In this document: piece by piece, positions 11,201-21,825 of the stretch
Numbering within the stretch: position 1 is the stretch's first letter
Layout of the letters: each line of letters begins with the position of its first letter
Made by a program: the position numbers and the translations under genes
The notes under the pieces: model-generated
Database searches by the model: none
Told to the model about the DNA's origin: nothing
Seen by the model: the letters and a program-made list of their open reading frames with translations, nothing else
Assembly: GCA_000733355.1 (NCBI GenBank)
Contig: JNVV01000004.1
Coordinates: forward strand, 414,181-478,180
DNA length: 64,000 nucleotides
Source of the DNA: Falciphora oryzae
Lineage: Eukaryota > Ascomycota > Sordariomycetes > Magnaporthales > Magnaporthaceae
Direction of reading: 5' to 3'

Positions 11201-12493
11201 CGCCTACGGCCAACGGTCTCTGGCCACGAGCACCTGAACACTCGAAACGTGGCTCAGGCACTTCTAGACAGCTACGACAGGGATCAGGTCTTGACGCAGC
11301 TTGAGGACGTCGATGTTGACGACGAGGTGGAGGCGTCCTTCCTCGGGGTGACCTCGGTCGAGAAGAAGTCTCGTGCCCCGCGTAAATCGGGCGTGAATGG
11401 CGCGACACCCAATGGGTCGAAGAAGAGGAAGAGGCAAGACACGGAGGAAGACAACGGCGAGGAGGAGGATTCTGATGGCGAAGGCGCAGCGAGGAGTTCG
11501 GCGAAACGCACAAAGACCCCCAAGCGGCGCCGCTTCGGGGAAGGTCTTGCAACTGCACGACGACTGTCGGCCCAGGTATTGAGCGCTCGTGGAAGCCAGC
11601 GCAAGAGGCCGGGGTCCTCGGCTGGGAAGCAACTGAGCGCCAGGTTCGTGGAGAACAGCGACGACTCCGGCGACGAAGAGCAACGCGCCCCTTCGCCCGA
11701 GGTCCCAGCCTCTCCGGAGCCACCAGAGCGATCAACACCGAGGGAGAAGGCAACTGTCGAGTCACGGCTGATCGGTAGCGACGGAATCACCAACGGCGGC
11801 CCACCCGTGGACGACGATGTCGATGACGATGATGATGACGACGACGACGACGACGATGACGTTCGGGCCGAGACAGAGAGCGTCGATCTAGGCACGCAGC
11901 TGGGATCTACCGAGAGGCCCAGTGGAAGTCGCAACGCAGACGGCATACCCGAGGACATTCTGTCCGAGGTCGAAGCGCAAGATGAAGAGGAGGCAGATAC
12001 CATGACCGCTTCTTCCCGAAAGCGTCGCGCCTCACCGACCTTTTCGCCAGCATTTGCGCATGGCAGATTCAAGAAGCAACGACCAGCGATGCAGACATAT
12101 TCCTCCAAGAAGACCCCTAGGACACCCTTCTCCGCTAGGAGAGCTTTTGCCGATATCTACGATGATATTGAGGAGGCCCATGGAGAGTCGTCGCAGCCCG
12201 GACCGGCCTCTGCCAAGAAGGGAGAAGACGAGAGGCGAGGCATTTCAGCGCAGCGCGAGTCTGTTGCGGACAAGGCGGTGGAAGACCGCAAACCTGTTGC
12301 ACTGGAGAGCGACTCGGACTTGGACATGGAGGACATACCTGCCACTCTGCCCAAATTCCGCTCACACAATGCGAAAGACGTGGCCAACAACAGCGAGGTG
12401 GAGCGTCGCCGTCTTGCGCAAGAGAGCGACGAGGACTCGGATATGGAAGACATACCCGCCCAGCTGCCTGTATCGGCCGAGGACTCGGAGTGA
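8258..12493 (+). CDS. REB1/TTF1-like Myb (SANT) DNA-binding protein
   Basis: Single 1411-codon exon starting at an ATG in context AAGATGG. The N-terminal half is low-complexity Ser/Pro/Glu-rich, with basic NLS-like clusters (one near residues 335-345). The centre holds tandem Myb/SANT helices: an FTAQENAAI segment near residue 703, FTPEQDQEL with a WTEIGK motif near 783, a third repeat starting TPWGEGEV near 835, and an atypical one near 955. This order matches fungal REB1 and mammalian TTF1-type factors that bind rDNA terminators and some promoters. An uninterrupted Asp run follows near residues 1185-1200. The last 80 residues hold two copies of an acidic MEDIP motif. Role in Pol I termination or replication-fork arrest is inferred from family. 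The product should be nuclear or nucleolar. Confidence 0.82.
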   Translation: MGNEGSKPVVEQGATVFNSAARDLTPPPGTGRYADDGDVKAEPGASSPPASSLNVGVPDKPGATQFHHDHPALSNPERKHAIPASNPEFRHELPHLSSPNRVRPPSPPPATEPAPFVMPDIVDGLPRLPTSSPNEKKPLSSRKKQRASATLGRNPEHEPASPLPASSAASAEAGTPQTLTQAQRKELKRQRRLARKSGAASADFSYLLNGAGTGDTIPEENLPAPVEEPEDGSFDATQTTASSSKKKKSHGERTINGLQMSPPENRSTESTHQHQEAVNGIDLPRDGREEAEAVAAPHANGARDTPIDSGEETGALRKRKQAPETSPSAKRKEKKKKKAKVAHESGIDGGSPRSGTPRARVIDEDMPDAPTVRESIAPETESSRLSEAHLGVVNGHLEKTSPVRNPPDISTPSEPPSTIKRRKRKQELGRAKPQDVQANGISTPMPAHPTPLTEEGEAELRADPPTPEDAGADSAAAATTTAASGSSRQDPRPSALPPLPHAPGSNPESQEEALDESVFNSLGPFQSINGRKTTRRRPNAAAKATGEAERSSGGATVSTPKTQSSRKRNRKAADQESQVDAAEAGTPASAEASQNKNASTSESLGSGDDAGNGAGSEKEPAPTPCGQHEAPGTSRSRRTSAKKRISKPSYFEREAQANKKALEELPAAEAATPTKKPQRKATSSGPVEKGNKKEKRSKDDYAQGPFTAQENAAIQQAVEEFRAEQGVSQEAVNTMIHENPAGSESTELHKALWEKVAPVCPDRRRQKIILRARALFHNFVGRGVFTPEQDQELRDLVESMGQRWTEIGKIVDRSPLDLRDRWRNYAVCGEKKKATPWGEGEVSRLVDLVLEAINTILRSRGQESCEEEAREQAEKDVAWDVISKHMDRTRSAKQCREKWTLLQARRARNSDGSDNEDDVVTRALEKTREDLRKMTPADKHALIRAIHRTKVATDEKIPWAKLGDAAFRKRWNRDTLRIMWSRLRPTVSGHEHLNTRNVAQALLDSYDRDQVLTQLEDVDVDDEVEASFLGVTSVEKKSRAPRKSGVNGATPNGSKKRKRQDTEEDNGEEEDSDGEGAARSSAKRTKTPKRRRFGEGLATARRLSAQVLSARGSQRKRPGSSAGKQLSARFVENSDDSGDEEQRAPSPEVPASPEPPERSTPREKATVESRLIGSDGITNGGPPVDDDVDDDDDDDDDDDDDVRAETESVDLGTQLGSTERPSGSRNADGIPEDILSEVEAQDEEEADTMTASSRKRRASPTFSPAFAHGRFKKQRPAMQTYSSKKTPRTPFSARRAFADIYDDIEEAHGESSQPGPASAKKGEDERRGISAQRESVADKAVEDRKPVALESDSDLDMEDIPATLPKFRSHNAKDVANNSEVERRRLAQESDEDSDMEDIPAQLPVSAEDSE

Positions 12494-14226
12494 GGGGCGT
12501 GCTCGTTGTTGGGAATCGAGGAGCCGTTGCTGCCACTTCCATGCCCCCGTTTACGGACACTTGACGGAATAGCTAGTCTGGCGCTGCTATACTCTCTTGC
12601 TCTCTGGCCTGGTCGGGCGCTGTTGGTCTTTTACCCCATTCTTGCCCGACTGGAGGATAATTCTCCTTGGTCAACTAGCCCGAAGCCGGGCTGGCGCTGT
12701 CGGCGCTACCGTATTTCTAGCCTTTCCTCCTGTGTATCACTACAACGAGCATTCAAAGCTTGGCTTTTCCTTAGTCTATCTTTTGTTATTTTCTCTCCGG
12801 GTCCATTTCAGGCTCGGTCTTAGCCTTGGCTTGGCGCCTCCCGTCGTGGCATGAGCCATTGGCGAGCGTAGTGCTGTCTTCCACGTCTCTTTTCGTATCG
12901 GCATATCGACTTCTAGCATCACGGGCATCGGCGGCCGCGTCGAAGACCCAACGTCACAAACTGCATCGGCGACCATTTCTTTCTCGGCGCAAGGCTCTCT
13001 CCGTAGTACATGAACCATGTGGTCCACGACCCAATAGTTCGTCACGACCTGCATTCTACTGTCACCGCCTGCATACACCTGTGGATCCCCTGCGAGTTGT
13101 CGAGTCGGCACGCTAGCTAGCACCTGCAGGGCCTTGACATGAACACGAGCTCGCTGCGCTAGACGCGGCATCATGCAGTGTGATGCACATTTTTCTTGGG
13201 GGACGAATTGGACGCTGTCGACCTCTCCATCGAATCCACTGGGCCTCGGCCAGAGCCAACCTGTTCCCTCAATTCTCAGTTGGGCAATCGGTGGCTGTCC
13301 AACCTGCCTAATCCGCATCGAGACTTCCCAAAGCGGAAACCCGCCAACCAAACGAATTAGAGACGTGTCGACGGAGCCAACCCGGTAGGTGCGCGATCTT
13401 CAGCTCGGCTCCTTCCTAACATTGCTTTTTTTTTTTTTTTTTTTTGTTTCTCCATCACTTCTCTGCCACCACTTCAACGCCGTGCCCGGGTGCTCCTGCC
13501 CGCTTCGGGCGGTGAGACCTGACACGAACGCGTTTCTGTGGTTCAACCTCTCTGCCTGCATCTTCCGGCCGCTGGCAGCGGCTGGTCGCTTCTCTTCATG
13601 CCAGATGTGGAAAGAGCAGACGGGATGGGGACGGCAGGCGAGAGGAGAAGTGGGCCCGCTGGTGGTGAGGAGGACGGACGGGATTCTCCATTGGGAGTGA
13701 CGGCTGCCCTTCCTGGGCAGTCTGCAGAGCGTCCATTCCATGCCCGGGGTCTCAACGCAGCCCTGTGCTCCTTCCTCGACTGCGCGGCCTAGGTGCGTGG
13801 CCGGCACCTTGATGAGCTGGCCCGGAAGATGAGCTGGCCCGGAAGCTCGTCTTTTCCCACTCTGCCACACGATCTCCGTCTCGCCCGCCGTGCTCTACGT
13901 CGTCACGTTCCCCAAAGGAAATGGGAATGAGTACAGGAAACAGGAAAGGAGAGAGGAATGGGAAAGAATCGAGACAACGGGGTACCATCCGTCTTGTCGT
14001 GAACGACCCAAGGCAGGTGCGGTCGAGCAACTCGCCAGGCAGCGGGCGGGGGACGCTACAGAGTTTGGCCGTCCCAAGGAATATTGGGACGCGGCCTCGG
14101 TGACGATGCCACGGCAGAGCACACGAAGGGGAAGGCACGTTGGTGGGCCTGCAGGTTTGGGAAGGAGAACGCTCGTTGCCGCGTTGGAACTGCTGCCTCG
14201 TCGTGGGTCCTCGGCTGGAGAAGCAG
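12494..14226. other. long intergenic region with poly-T and a short tandem repeat
   Basis: No gene supported. It holds a 20-nt T run (13426-13445), a 17-bp direct repeat in tandem near 13809-13842, and a purine tract near 13917-13970 that is the complement of the TTTCC/CCTGTTTCC tracts seen elsewhere in the window. Confidence 0.45.
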
Positions 14227-14233
14227 TATATAA
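14227..14233 (+). promoter_or_regulatory. TATA box of RlpA-like gene
   Basis: TATATAA, about 140 bp before the ATG at 14372, followed by a CT-rich leader. This is typical of strongly expressed secreted-protein genes. Confidence 0.6.
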
Positions 14234-14371
14234 GGGCCTCCTGGCCCCTCGTGGATCTCGAACTTCCAGCCTTTCTTCACCAGCTTCCACCATCAAGCAC
14301 ACTGCCCGCCCAGCTTCACCGCAGTCTCTTTATTCTTGAACCCACCCAAACAACGCCTCTACTTCCACAAG

Positions 14372-14791
14372 ATGCAGTTCACTCTCGCCACCGTCGCCGC
14401 CATGGCCGCCACTGCCCTGGCCGTGTTCATCCCCGACACCGAGTCCGCTATTGCCCTGCCTGATGTTGCCTCTTCCCCAGCCTTCGATGGCGACTTCACT
14501 TTCTTCAACCCGGCCCTCGGCGCCTGCGGCAAAACTAACAGCAACAGCGACTTCGTGGTGGCCATCTCGGCGTCCCTTTTCGACGCCGAGACTCCCAACG
14601 GCGACCCTAACAAGAACCCTCTCTGCGGCCGCTCTATCGTTGCCCGCCACGGCGGCAAGGAGGTCCGCGTCACTGTCGCTGATCGCTGCGTCGGCTGCGC
14701 CCTCCGTGACCTCGACCTCAGCGTCGCCGCGTACAACCAGATCGCCGACCCCAACGCTGGCCGCGTCAAGGGCTCCTGGGACTGGGCTTAA
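14372..14791 (+). CDS. secreted RlpA/expansin-like double-psi beta-barrel protein
   Basis: 139 aa, single exon. The ATG at 14372 opens a classic signal peptide (MQF, then an Ala-rich hydrophobic core, cleavage near residues 17-20). The rest is one small barrel domain with the family's landmarks: GDFTFFNPALGACG, an NPLCGRS segment, VTVADRCVGC, and LDLSVAAYNQIADP near the end. The conserved Cys pairs and the Asp of the DRC motif are present. Small fungal members are secreted, sometimes allergenic or plant-interacting, and most lack proven enzyme activity. Downstream, GTAAGC at 14874 and CAG near 14965 could bound a 3' UTR intron. Confidence 0.88.
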   Translation: MQFTLATVAAMAATALAVFIPDTESAIALPDVASSPAFDGDFTFFNPALGACGKTNSNSDFVVAISASLFDAETPNGDPNKNPLCGRSIVARHGGKEVRVTVADRCVGCALRDLDLSVAAYNQIADPNAGRVKGSWDWA

Positions 14792-16102
14792 GCGCATCCA
14801 CTTCGGTCTGGGGAGGCATGTCTTCGAGGTAACAAAGAGACGTCGTCTTCTGCTTTGTGACTCAGGACTCGTGGTAAGCATTCCCCTCCACTCTCCGATC
14901 CCACCTCTTGCGCTTCTTTGTCAGGATCTCCTCTACCCCTCTGCAAGTGACTGACTGAGCGACAGATCTTCGCAAAGAACACCGACTGGACGTCCTTCAT
15001 TGCCACTCATGCCTAGAGCGCAGTTGGGAGGTTTCTTGGGACTCGAGCATCTCTTTTGCCTGATGGAATGGTTTCGGTCAAGGACAAAAGACAGTCGATA
15101 TGCTTTCTAGATTTTTCATTGTTCTAGATCGTTTTTGGGAGCATGGCGTTTTCGCGGGGGAATCTTAGACTAAACTTGACGACCTCGGAGGTCTACATCA
15201 TCGTCAGTCTGACCTGCAATACATGTTCACGCTCTACTTTCTGCTCCCGTCTGCATCTGCCGTGATAAGTTCCTTTAGGGTACAGGCAAAGGAAAAGGAA
15301 AAACATTGTGGCTTTCCTATTTTACGTGCTGGTTAAGGGTTCCTACGTGTTTGACAAATTGAACCTTGACAGAGAGAACATCGATAGCCGGAAGTAGCTC
15401 GGCACGCCAGCCTAGCAAGATGCGGCTCCCACCCAACGTCGCGTCGGCTACTGCGAACGATGGGACGCCAGGTCTCGGTAGAAGCCCAGGGCTGCAACTC
15501 TAATAGAATGTGTACGGTGCAACTCTCTACGGGAAGCTTGGGTGGATATTCCTTGGAGATGCATGAGCCCGGGATCGCGAGGGAGTGCAAGGCCAGGGGG
15601 AGTCCTGGGACTCGGCCGATTGCGATTGCGGTCTGTCTTTGATGGTTTCGCAGGCAAAACATAGATCCCATCACAAGGTTGGTTCCTCTGACAGCTCCCG
15701 ACGCCAAGCTTGCCCCCTTCAACTTGGCTGTGGAAACGGTGCTATCGGTCTGATCTCATCTCGCCTGGCGCGGGCTGCGACTTTCCGAGGCGTTGTGCAG
15801 GAGCTGGTCTCCCGGCGCACTGGCTCAGCTGAAGTTGTCGGCATTCACTGGCGGCAAAGGGCCTGTGCGTCGCCTAGCGGGACCTCAATACTCTCACTGG
15901 CCAGCCCTGTGCTTTCAGGAATTTCAGGTTCGGCACAGTGGCTGTGCGCCAAACCCAAAACATGCTGCCGGAACCGTCGGCCGAATGGCCTCTCGCTCGA
16001 ATAATAACCATCCCCTCCTAATGAAGTAGCGGATGATGCCCGGAAGACTACGTTTTGTTTCCTTATAACACCAAACGTTCCTATCCATCAGCATCGCAGA
16101 CG
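14792..16102. other. intergenic region
   Basis: Nothing coding that I can support. It contains the 3' region of the RlpA-like gene (possible UTR intron) and the promoter of the GH5 gene. Confidence 0.4.
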
Positions 16103-17608
16103 ATGCGACTTCCATCGATGCTTGGCGGCGCCCTCGCCGTGGCGCTGATCAGCCTCGGCGGCGGTGTCTTAGCGGCCTCGTTCCCGGACGGGCCCTTCAC
16201 CACCTCGGGCAGGTGGATCGTGGGCAAGAGCGGCTCCAACCTCAACTTTGCCGGCGTCAACTGGCCCGGCGCCGGCGAGGCCATGATCCCCGAGGGTCTG
16301 CAGTACCAGTCCGTCGCGTCCATCGTGTCGCGCGTCAAGAGCCTGGGCATGAACGCGGTCCGCCTGACCTACGCCACCGAGATGGTGGACCAGATTTTCG
16401 AGGCCGGTGCCGGTGCCGGTGCCGACGTCGCCCTGGACAAGGCGCTGGGCGCTGCCCTGGGGTCCGAGAATGGTACGGCGGTTTTGAAGCGCATCATGGC
16501 GAACAACCCGAGCTTCAACTCGGGCATGACCAGACTGCAAGTATTTGATACGGTCGCGGCCGAGTGCGCGAAGCAGGAGATCTACGTTGTGCTGGACAAT
16601 CACGTCTCCAAGGCCCAGTGGTGCTGCACGCCCCTGGACGGCAACTCGTGGTGGGGAGACACCTTGTTCTCAACGGCCAACTGGACGCGAGGGTTGTCTT
16701 ATATGGCGAACCATGTAGGTATTCCCGATGCTTTTGGGCCACGAGAAAGCCCCTGTGAAGCCCCTGCCTAACTCCAGCAGACCAGATCCTGGCCCAACCT
16801 CCTGGCCATGTCGCTGCGCAACGAGCTGCGCCAGCCCTTTACAAACATTACCCTCTACCGCAGCTCGTACAACTGGGAGACGTGGTACGCGCGCACCAAG
16901 GACGGCGTCGGGGCGGTCCGCAAGGAGAACCCGGACGCCCTGGTCCTCCTCTCCGGCCTCGATTCGGACACCACGCTGCAGCCCGTCGTGAGGGGCGACG
17001 CACTCACCCCAGGCTCGGCCCGCTTCGCCGTGTCCGATTTCGCCGGCGGCAGCGGCGAAAACAAGCTCGCGTTCGAGCTGCACAGCTACTCGAACGTCAT
17101 CAACCAAGGCCAGGCCAACAACTGCACGGCGCTGCGGGCTGCGCTGCGTGACAGCGGCTTCGACGCGCTGCTGTCCAACTCGACCGAGGGTGCCGTCAAG
17201 AACCGCCTCCCCGTCCTGCTGACCGAGTTCGGCTGGCCGCAGCGGGAAGAGAAGGAGTGGGCGTCGGCATACGCGACCTGCCTGCGCGGCTTCGTCCGCG
17301 AGACGGGCGCGGGTTGGACGGTGTGGGTCCTGGCTGGCAGCTACTACACGCGCGAGGGGAACCAGGACAGCGACGAGGCCTGGGGCCTGCTCAACCACGA
17401 CTGGTCCGATTGGAGGGCGCCGCGCGCGCGCGTCGAGGCAGATTTGGTGCCGTTGGTGAAGGATACGTTGGCCTTCACGACGTCTCCAGGGGGAGGTGGC
17501 GGCAACGGGGCAGATCCCAAGTCTGCTGCTAGTTGCAGCCCGCAACCGGCAGCGCTTTTTGGCCTGGCTGGAGTGGCGAGCTTTGCCGCTTCTTCCTTGC
17601 TGTTTTGA
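16103..17608 (+). CDS. secreted GH5 glycoside hydrolase, probably GPI-anchored
   Basis: Exons 16103-16714 and 16781-17608, 479 aa. The 66-nt intron has donor GTAGGT, a CCTAAC branch point and acceptor CAG, in phase 0. A signal peptide (residues 1-23) precedes a TIM-barrel-type catalytic domain. The candidate acid/base Glu is near residue 219 in the motif LRNELR, and the candidate nucleophile is near residue 353 in LTEFGW. Together with DNH and WCC motifs these indicate clan GH-A family 5. A Gly/Ser-rich linker and a C-terminal hydrophobic tail ending in SLLF fit a GPI signal. It probably cleaves a beta-glucan at the cell surface or wall, but subfamily and substrate cannot be read from sequence. 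Confidence 0.85.
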
Positions 17609-18305
17609 GGGGGATGCTCTGCCCTCCTCCCCCCCACCCAAGTCAAGGCCTCCACCGGTCTCGGAGCTGTACATGAATGATGCACTTGATTTTGGATACA
17701 TTGGTGTGATATTGACGCTCATTTTCTGGCTTCGAATGCCCGCGATTGTCGCATTTTCTATGTCAGCAGGGGTCCGAACGCGCGGGATGATGTTCGCATC
17801 TGGGGAAGCTCGATTCGACCACCCTCCGGTGCGTGCCGAGGCCCAGCGAGCCGCGCCGTGCGGCACCTGGAGCGGGGAAGCTTCAATGTTCGTAGCAACA
17901 TGCGGCAGCCAGGCGATGCCGGCTTGCCGCCATTGGTCAATGTCTGCGGGCAATCGACATCTCCAGGGTTCCATCGGATATTGGATAATCCCCCACGATC
18001 CCACAGCGTGGCGGTTTTGCTGACCTGCGATCCATGCGGGGAAAATCCCCGTCATGCCGGGTCTCCCGGCAGATAATCAGTGAGGGATATTCCGTGTTGC
18101 AGGGCACCTTCGTAGGGAGAATGAAGCCGAACCCCAGACCCGCGCGGGAACCTGTGGGGTGGAGGGGGAGCGACTGGATGCCTCGGTGCCCTCGTCTCCA
18201 AGAACCCCAACTTCTCCGCTGCTGGCCATTGCCAAACATTTCGTCGGGCCATTCTGCCATTGCGAAATTCATAGGCTTTTCCCAAGATACTGCGTCGCCT
18301 GCGAA
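17609..18305. other. intergenic region
   Basis: Between two plus-strand genes. I see no coding sequence. Open frames here on the minus strand are GC-rich shadows. Confidence 0.4.
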
Positions 18306-19862
18306 ATGGAGCGGCCATTCAAGAAGGTCTGTAAGATGGCCAAGAGCCCCCGCGGCGCGTTGCTTGGCCCCTGAGCTTAAGCCTGCCGAGGCGGCAGCTC
18401 CCTTTCCTTTGCTGATCGGGCCGAGCGATCGATGGGCTGCCCGTGAGCTGACATCTTCATACCAACCCGGCCCGTCGGAACAGGTCATCATCGTCGGCGC
18501 CGGCCCCGCCGGGCTCCTGCTGGCGCTGATGCTCTCGCAGCGCGGCATCCCCGTGCGCCTGCTCGAGGCCGAGGACAAGCTGGACGGGCAGCCGCGCGCG
18601 GCGCACTACGGCTCGCCGGCCCTGCCCGACCTCGACCGCGCCGGCGTCCTGGCCGAGGTGAAAAAGCGCGGCATCATCATCACCGACATCAACTACCGCT
18701 ACGCCGTGCCCGTCGGGTCGGCCGAGGAGTCGCAACCGGGAGTCGGGTTCGCGCGCCTGGCGGTCATGGATGGGAACGCCATTAAGGACGTGGGCGGGTT
18801 CGACTACCGCTCGCACTGCCTCGCGCTGCACGACCTGTGCGCGCTGATGCTCGAGCTGTTTGTGCAGAAGCACGGGGGTGAGGTCAGCTGGCGGCACCGG
18901 GTTGTAAAGGTTGGGCAGGGGGACGGCGGGGCGTGGGTGGACGTCGAGACGCCCGAGGGGGAGAGGCGGATCGAGGGCGACTACGTGGTAGGCTGCGACG
19001 GCGCCGGCAGCCAGGTGCGGCGGTCGCTGTTCGGTTCCGACTTCCCGGGCTTCACGTGGGAGAAGCAGATCGTGGCGACGAACACGTACTACGACTTTGA
19101 CAAGTATGGGTTTGGGGACGTGACCATCAACGTCCACCCCGAGAACTTTTACGTACGTTGTCGAGATTCCCTACCGTCCTGCTGAGCCTGGCTGGTCACT
19201 GACTTGCGGAATTACAGCTCGCCGGCAAGCTAGATGCCAAGGGCCTCTATCGGATTACGTACGGCGAGAAAACTGGATTGACGACCGAGGAAATGCGGGC
19301 GCGTATGGAGGCGAGATTCGAGGAGATCCTCCCGGGACACCCCAAGCCAGACCAGTACAAAGTCATCAACTTTTCGCCATACAAGATGCATCGTGGGTTA
19401 CCCCCTTTTTACTCGCTGTTTTACCCCTGCCTTGACACTGACAGTGCTGCTGCTTCTCAAGAACGCTGCGCGCCATCCTTCCGCGTCGGCCGCGTCCTCC
19501 TCGCCGCCGACGCGGCGCACCTGTGCAACCCCTGGGGCGGGCTGGGCATCACGGGCGGCTTCGTCGACGTCGGCGGCCTGGACCAGTGCCTGGGCGGCAT
19601 CTGGGACGGCGTGGCTGATGAGTCGATCCTGGACCTGTACAGCGAGAAGCGCATCGAGAAGTACAAGACCATCGTCGACGAGATCTCGTCAAGCAACTTC
19701 AGGCGCATCGCCTACACCGAGGACCCGGCCTCGCTCAAGGACGGGGACGAGTTCCTCGGGCTGCTGCGGAAGGGTGAGGGGGACGAGGCGCTGATGCGGC
19801 AGCTGCTGCTGGGGAGTCTTGATATGCGGTACGACTTTTCGCAGCATTTTAAGGGGAAGTGA
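18306..19862 (+). CDS. FAD-dependent class A monooxygenase
   Basis: Model: 18306-18326, 18484-19152, 19218-19392, 19462-19862, about 421 aa. The last two introns are 65 and 69 nt with good signals. The first exon (7 codons) is tentative: it was chosen because no in-frame ATG lies near the dinucleotide fold, and its donor GTCTGT is weak. Motifs appear in family order: VIIVGAGPAGLL for FAD ADP binding, VVGCDGAGSQVRR (the DG motif), and LLAADAAHLCNPWGGLG for the flavin ribityl. The family uses NAD(P)H and O2 to hydroxylate aromatic or polyketide substrates. No biosynthetic cluster surrounds it, so the substrate is unknown. AATAAA overlaps just past the stop. Confidence 0.78.
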
Positions 19863-20301
19863 ATAAAGCATACCTGTCTATGGTTTAGACGCGGATTGCC
19901 CAGAGTTTATGGGTGCCGGGTACCGTCGCGGCTTGTCGCGTACACGTAGGTCACTGCTGGCCTTCACATGGCGGTAGGGGTCAGGGGGCGGTGTGACTGG
20001 TTAGATGAGCGGGCAAGTGATAACATATTCGTGGCTTTCTCGACATCAGCTACTTCAATTTCCATGCAGCTAGCGCCACGTGTGCCCGGGATGGGATAGG
20101 GTCTTCAGCCCGGGCCTGCACAGCCCGGATTTGAGGGCGATAATTGGTGGTGTGCTGGTGTGGCGGAGCGGAGGAGATTCTGGTCCAGGGGTTCCCCCTC
20201 CCTTTTTCTCTTCGCGCGGGGGACTCGCACCTTTCTTTCCGCACAACGAACTCACGAAACACGGCCCTTTACCTCTCAAAGGCGATCGCGCCTGAAGCTC
20301 C
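19863..20301. other. intergenic region upstream of HeLo-E2 gene
   Basis: GC-rich spacer with no gene. Likely promoter of the gene at 20302. Confidence 0.4.
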
Positions 20302-21825
20302 ATGGCCGAGCCTGTCGGCGTCACGCTCGGCGTGCTCGGCGTCTCCGGCCTGATCAGCGTCTGTCTTGACTGCTACAATTTTGTGCAGGATGGCCTTTCG
20401 GTCGGGCAGAACTACGCCCAATTCGAGGCGGATATGAGCCACCAATCCATCCGCCTCTTTGCCTGGGCCAAGGCATGTGGCTATTTGAGCGCTGACGGCC
20501 CAGACCCACGCCTGGGTGGCGAGTGGGAAGGCCACATCAAGAAGCAGCTGAACTGCATCGCCCTGCTCTTCCTGGACGCGCAGAAGTTGGCGAGGCGGTA
20601 CCACGTCATCGAACCTCTCCCTCGAACCTCGATCGGGTCCAGCGTGGTGCGCCTGAATTCCCACTTCTTCGAGGCCGGATTGAACGACGCCCTCAGCAGC
20701 ATCCGCAAGATAAAGAAGAAGGCTGGCCTGCGCGGCTTCTTCAACTTCGGGTTGAGGGACAAAAAGCGATGTGAGGAGATCGTCGAGAAGCTGGAGAAAT
20801 GCCTCACCGCGTTGGAGTTTGTGGCGCAGAACCTGGACTTGTTCCAGCTGGAGAACGATATCATTCGACGCGAGATCGAGACGACCACCAACCTCGGGGT
20901 CCTACAAAGCATGGTCGTCGCCCGGCCCGGGTCGGACCAGGCGAGCCTCATCTCCGACGCTGCAAGCCAGCGCATTCGTCTCATTGGAGACGCGACGACT
21001 GTGATCTCTGGGCCCTCGGGCTGGAGCGACGAGCGGCAGACGTTCGTCACTGCTCCATCTCACCTGTCACGCGTCGAGGAAGAGATGCAGGACAACGACG
21101 ACACGCGCGACGTCACCACTTCGCAGGGAACCAGAGAGCCGGAGGTGGCTCAGCACATTCGCATCATGCGTGGGCTGCTCGAAAATGCCCCCGTGCCACT
21201 GGAGCAGGAGATGCTTCACCTGGACGAAAAGGGATGGGGTGACTCCCTGCGCGTCCTCAAATCCAAAGACAGAGATGAGTTCGGCACTTTTTTCATGGCC
21301 CGCGACAACGCCAGTTTTTATGCACCCCGCCGAAGACGTATAGTTCGAGAGCACAAGGTTATACTCCAGGACCCTAACTTGCCTTGGGCTTCGATTCGAC
21401 TCCTGGAGTTTTCGAACGACAAGACTGTATCTCGGCTTACTTTCGAGGGACCCCCTCACAGCGTCTACCGAGGTGGTATTTTCCATGGTGTTATGACTTT
21501 TAACCGCGATCACCCCTTTGAGCGACCGAATTTCCGTTTTCTTACAAGGATCTACCATCCTAACATTAATACTAAAGGGGAGGTCTGCATAAGCACCCTT
21601 CAAGAGGAATGGTCCCCTTGGATAACCCCCAGCTTGCTTTTAGTAGGCCTCATGTCGTTACTTACGGATCCCGACGTGGACGACCCGCTGGTTCCCGAGA
21701 TTGCCCAAACATATGTCATGGATAGAGAGCTTTACAACCAGAACGGAAGGATGATGACAAAAAATCACGCCACAGTGTTGCAAAGCTACCCAGACTTCGG
21801 AGTTGGTCCGGAGCTTTTTGAGTAG
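20302..21825 (+). CDS. HeLo domain fused to E2 ubiquitin-conjugating (UBC) domain
   Basis: 507 aa from one uninterrupted exon, so the fusion is directly visible and not a splice guess. Residues 1 to about 215 match the HeLo (prion-inhibition) pattern: a short hydrophobic N-terminal helix with GVLGVSGLISVCLDCY, then long amphipathic helices with FEADMSHQSIRLFAW and a basic IRKIKKK patch. Residues about 220-290 form a polar linker. Residues about 295-490 form a UBC fold with FEGPPHSVYRGG, an HPN triad (YHPNIN), the catalytic Cys near residue 429 in GEVCIS, and WSP and LLTDPDVDDPL further on. HeLo domains act as membrane-permeabilising cell-death effectors in HET-S and fungal NLRs. The E2 part predicts ubiquitin transfer. 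Linking the two functions is inference. Its neighbour is a CHAT protease gene, tail to tail. Confidence 0.88.
   Translation: MAEPVGVTLGVLGVSGLISVCLDCYNFVQDGLSVGQNYAQFEADMSHQSIRLFAWAKACGYLSADGPDPRLGGEWEGHIKKQLNCIALLFLDAQKLARRYHVIEPLPRTSIGSSVVRLNSHFFEAGLNDALSSIRKIKKKAGLRGFFNFGLRDKKRCEEIVEKLEKCLTALEFVAQNLDLFQLENDIIRREIETTTNLGVLQSMVVARPGSDQASLISDAASQRIRLIGDATTVISGPSGWSDERQTFVTAPSHLSRVEEEMQDNDDTRDVTTSQGTREPEVAQHIRIMRGLLENAPVPLEQEMLHLDEKGWGDSLRVLKSKDRDEFGTFFMARDNASFYAPRRRRIVREHKVILQDPNLPWASIRLLEFSNDKTVSRLTFEGPPHSVYRGGIFHGVMTFNRDHPFERPNFRFLTRIYHPNINTKGEVCISTLQEEWSPWITPSLLLVGLMSLLTDPDVDDPLVPEIAQTYVMDRELYNQNGRMMTKNHATVLQSYPDFGVGPELFE

Noticed and set aside
14965..15016. Possible extra coding exon after the RlpA-like gene
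   Set aside because: The barrel domain is complete and ends at a TAA with normal family length, so a 3' UTR intron is more likely than another exon.
16670..18055. 461-codon minus-strand open frame across the GH5 gene
   Set aside because: It is antisense to a gene with clear catalytic motifs, is Arg/Ala/Gly-rich with no domain, and arises from GC-rich codon use.
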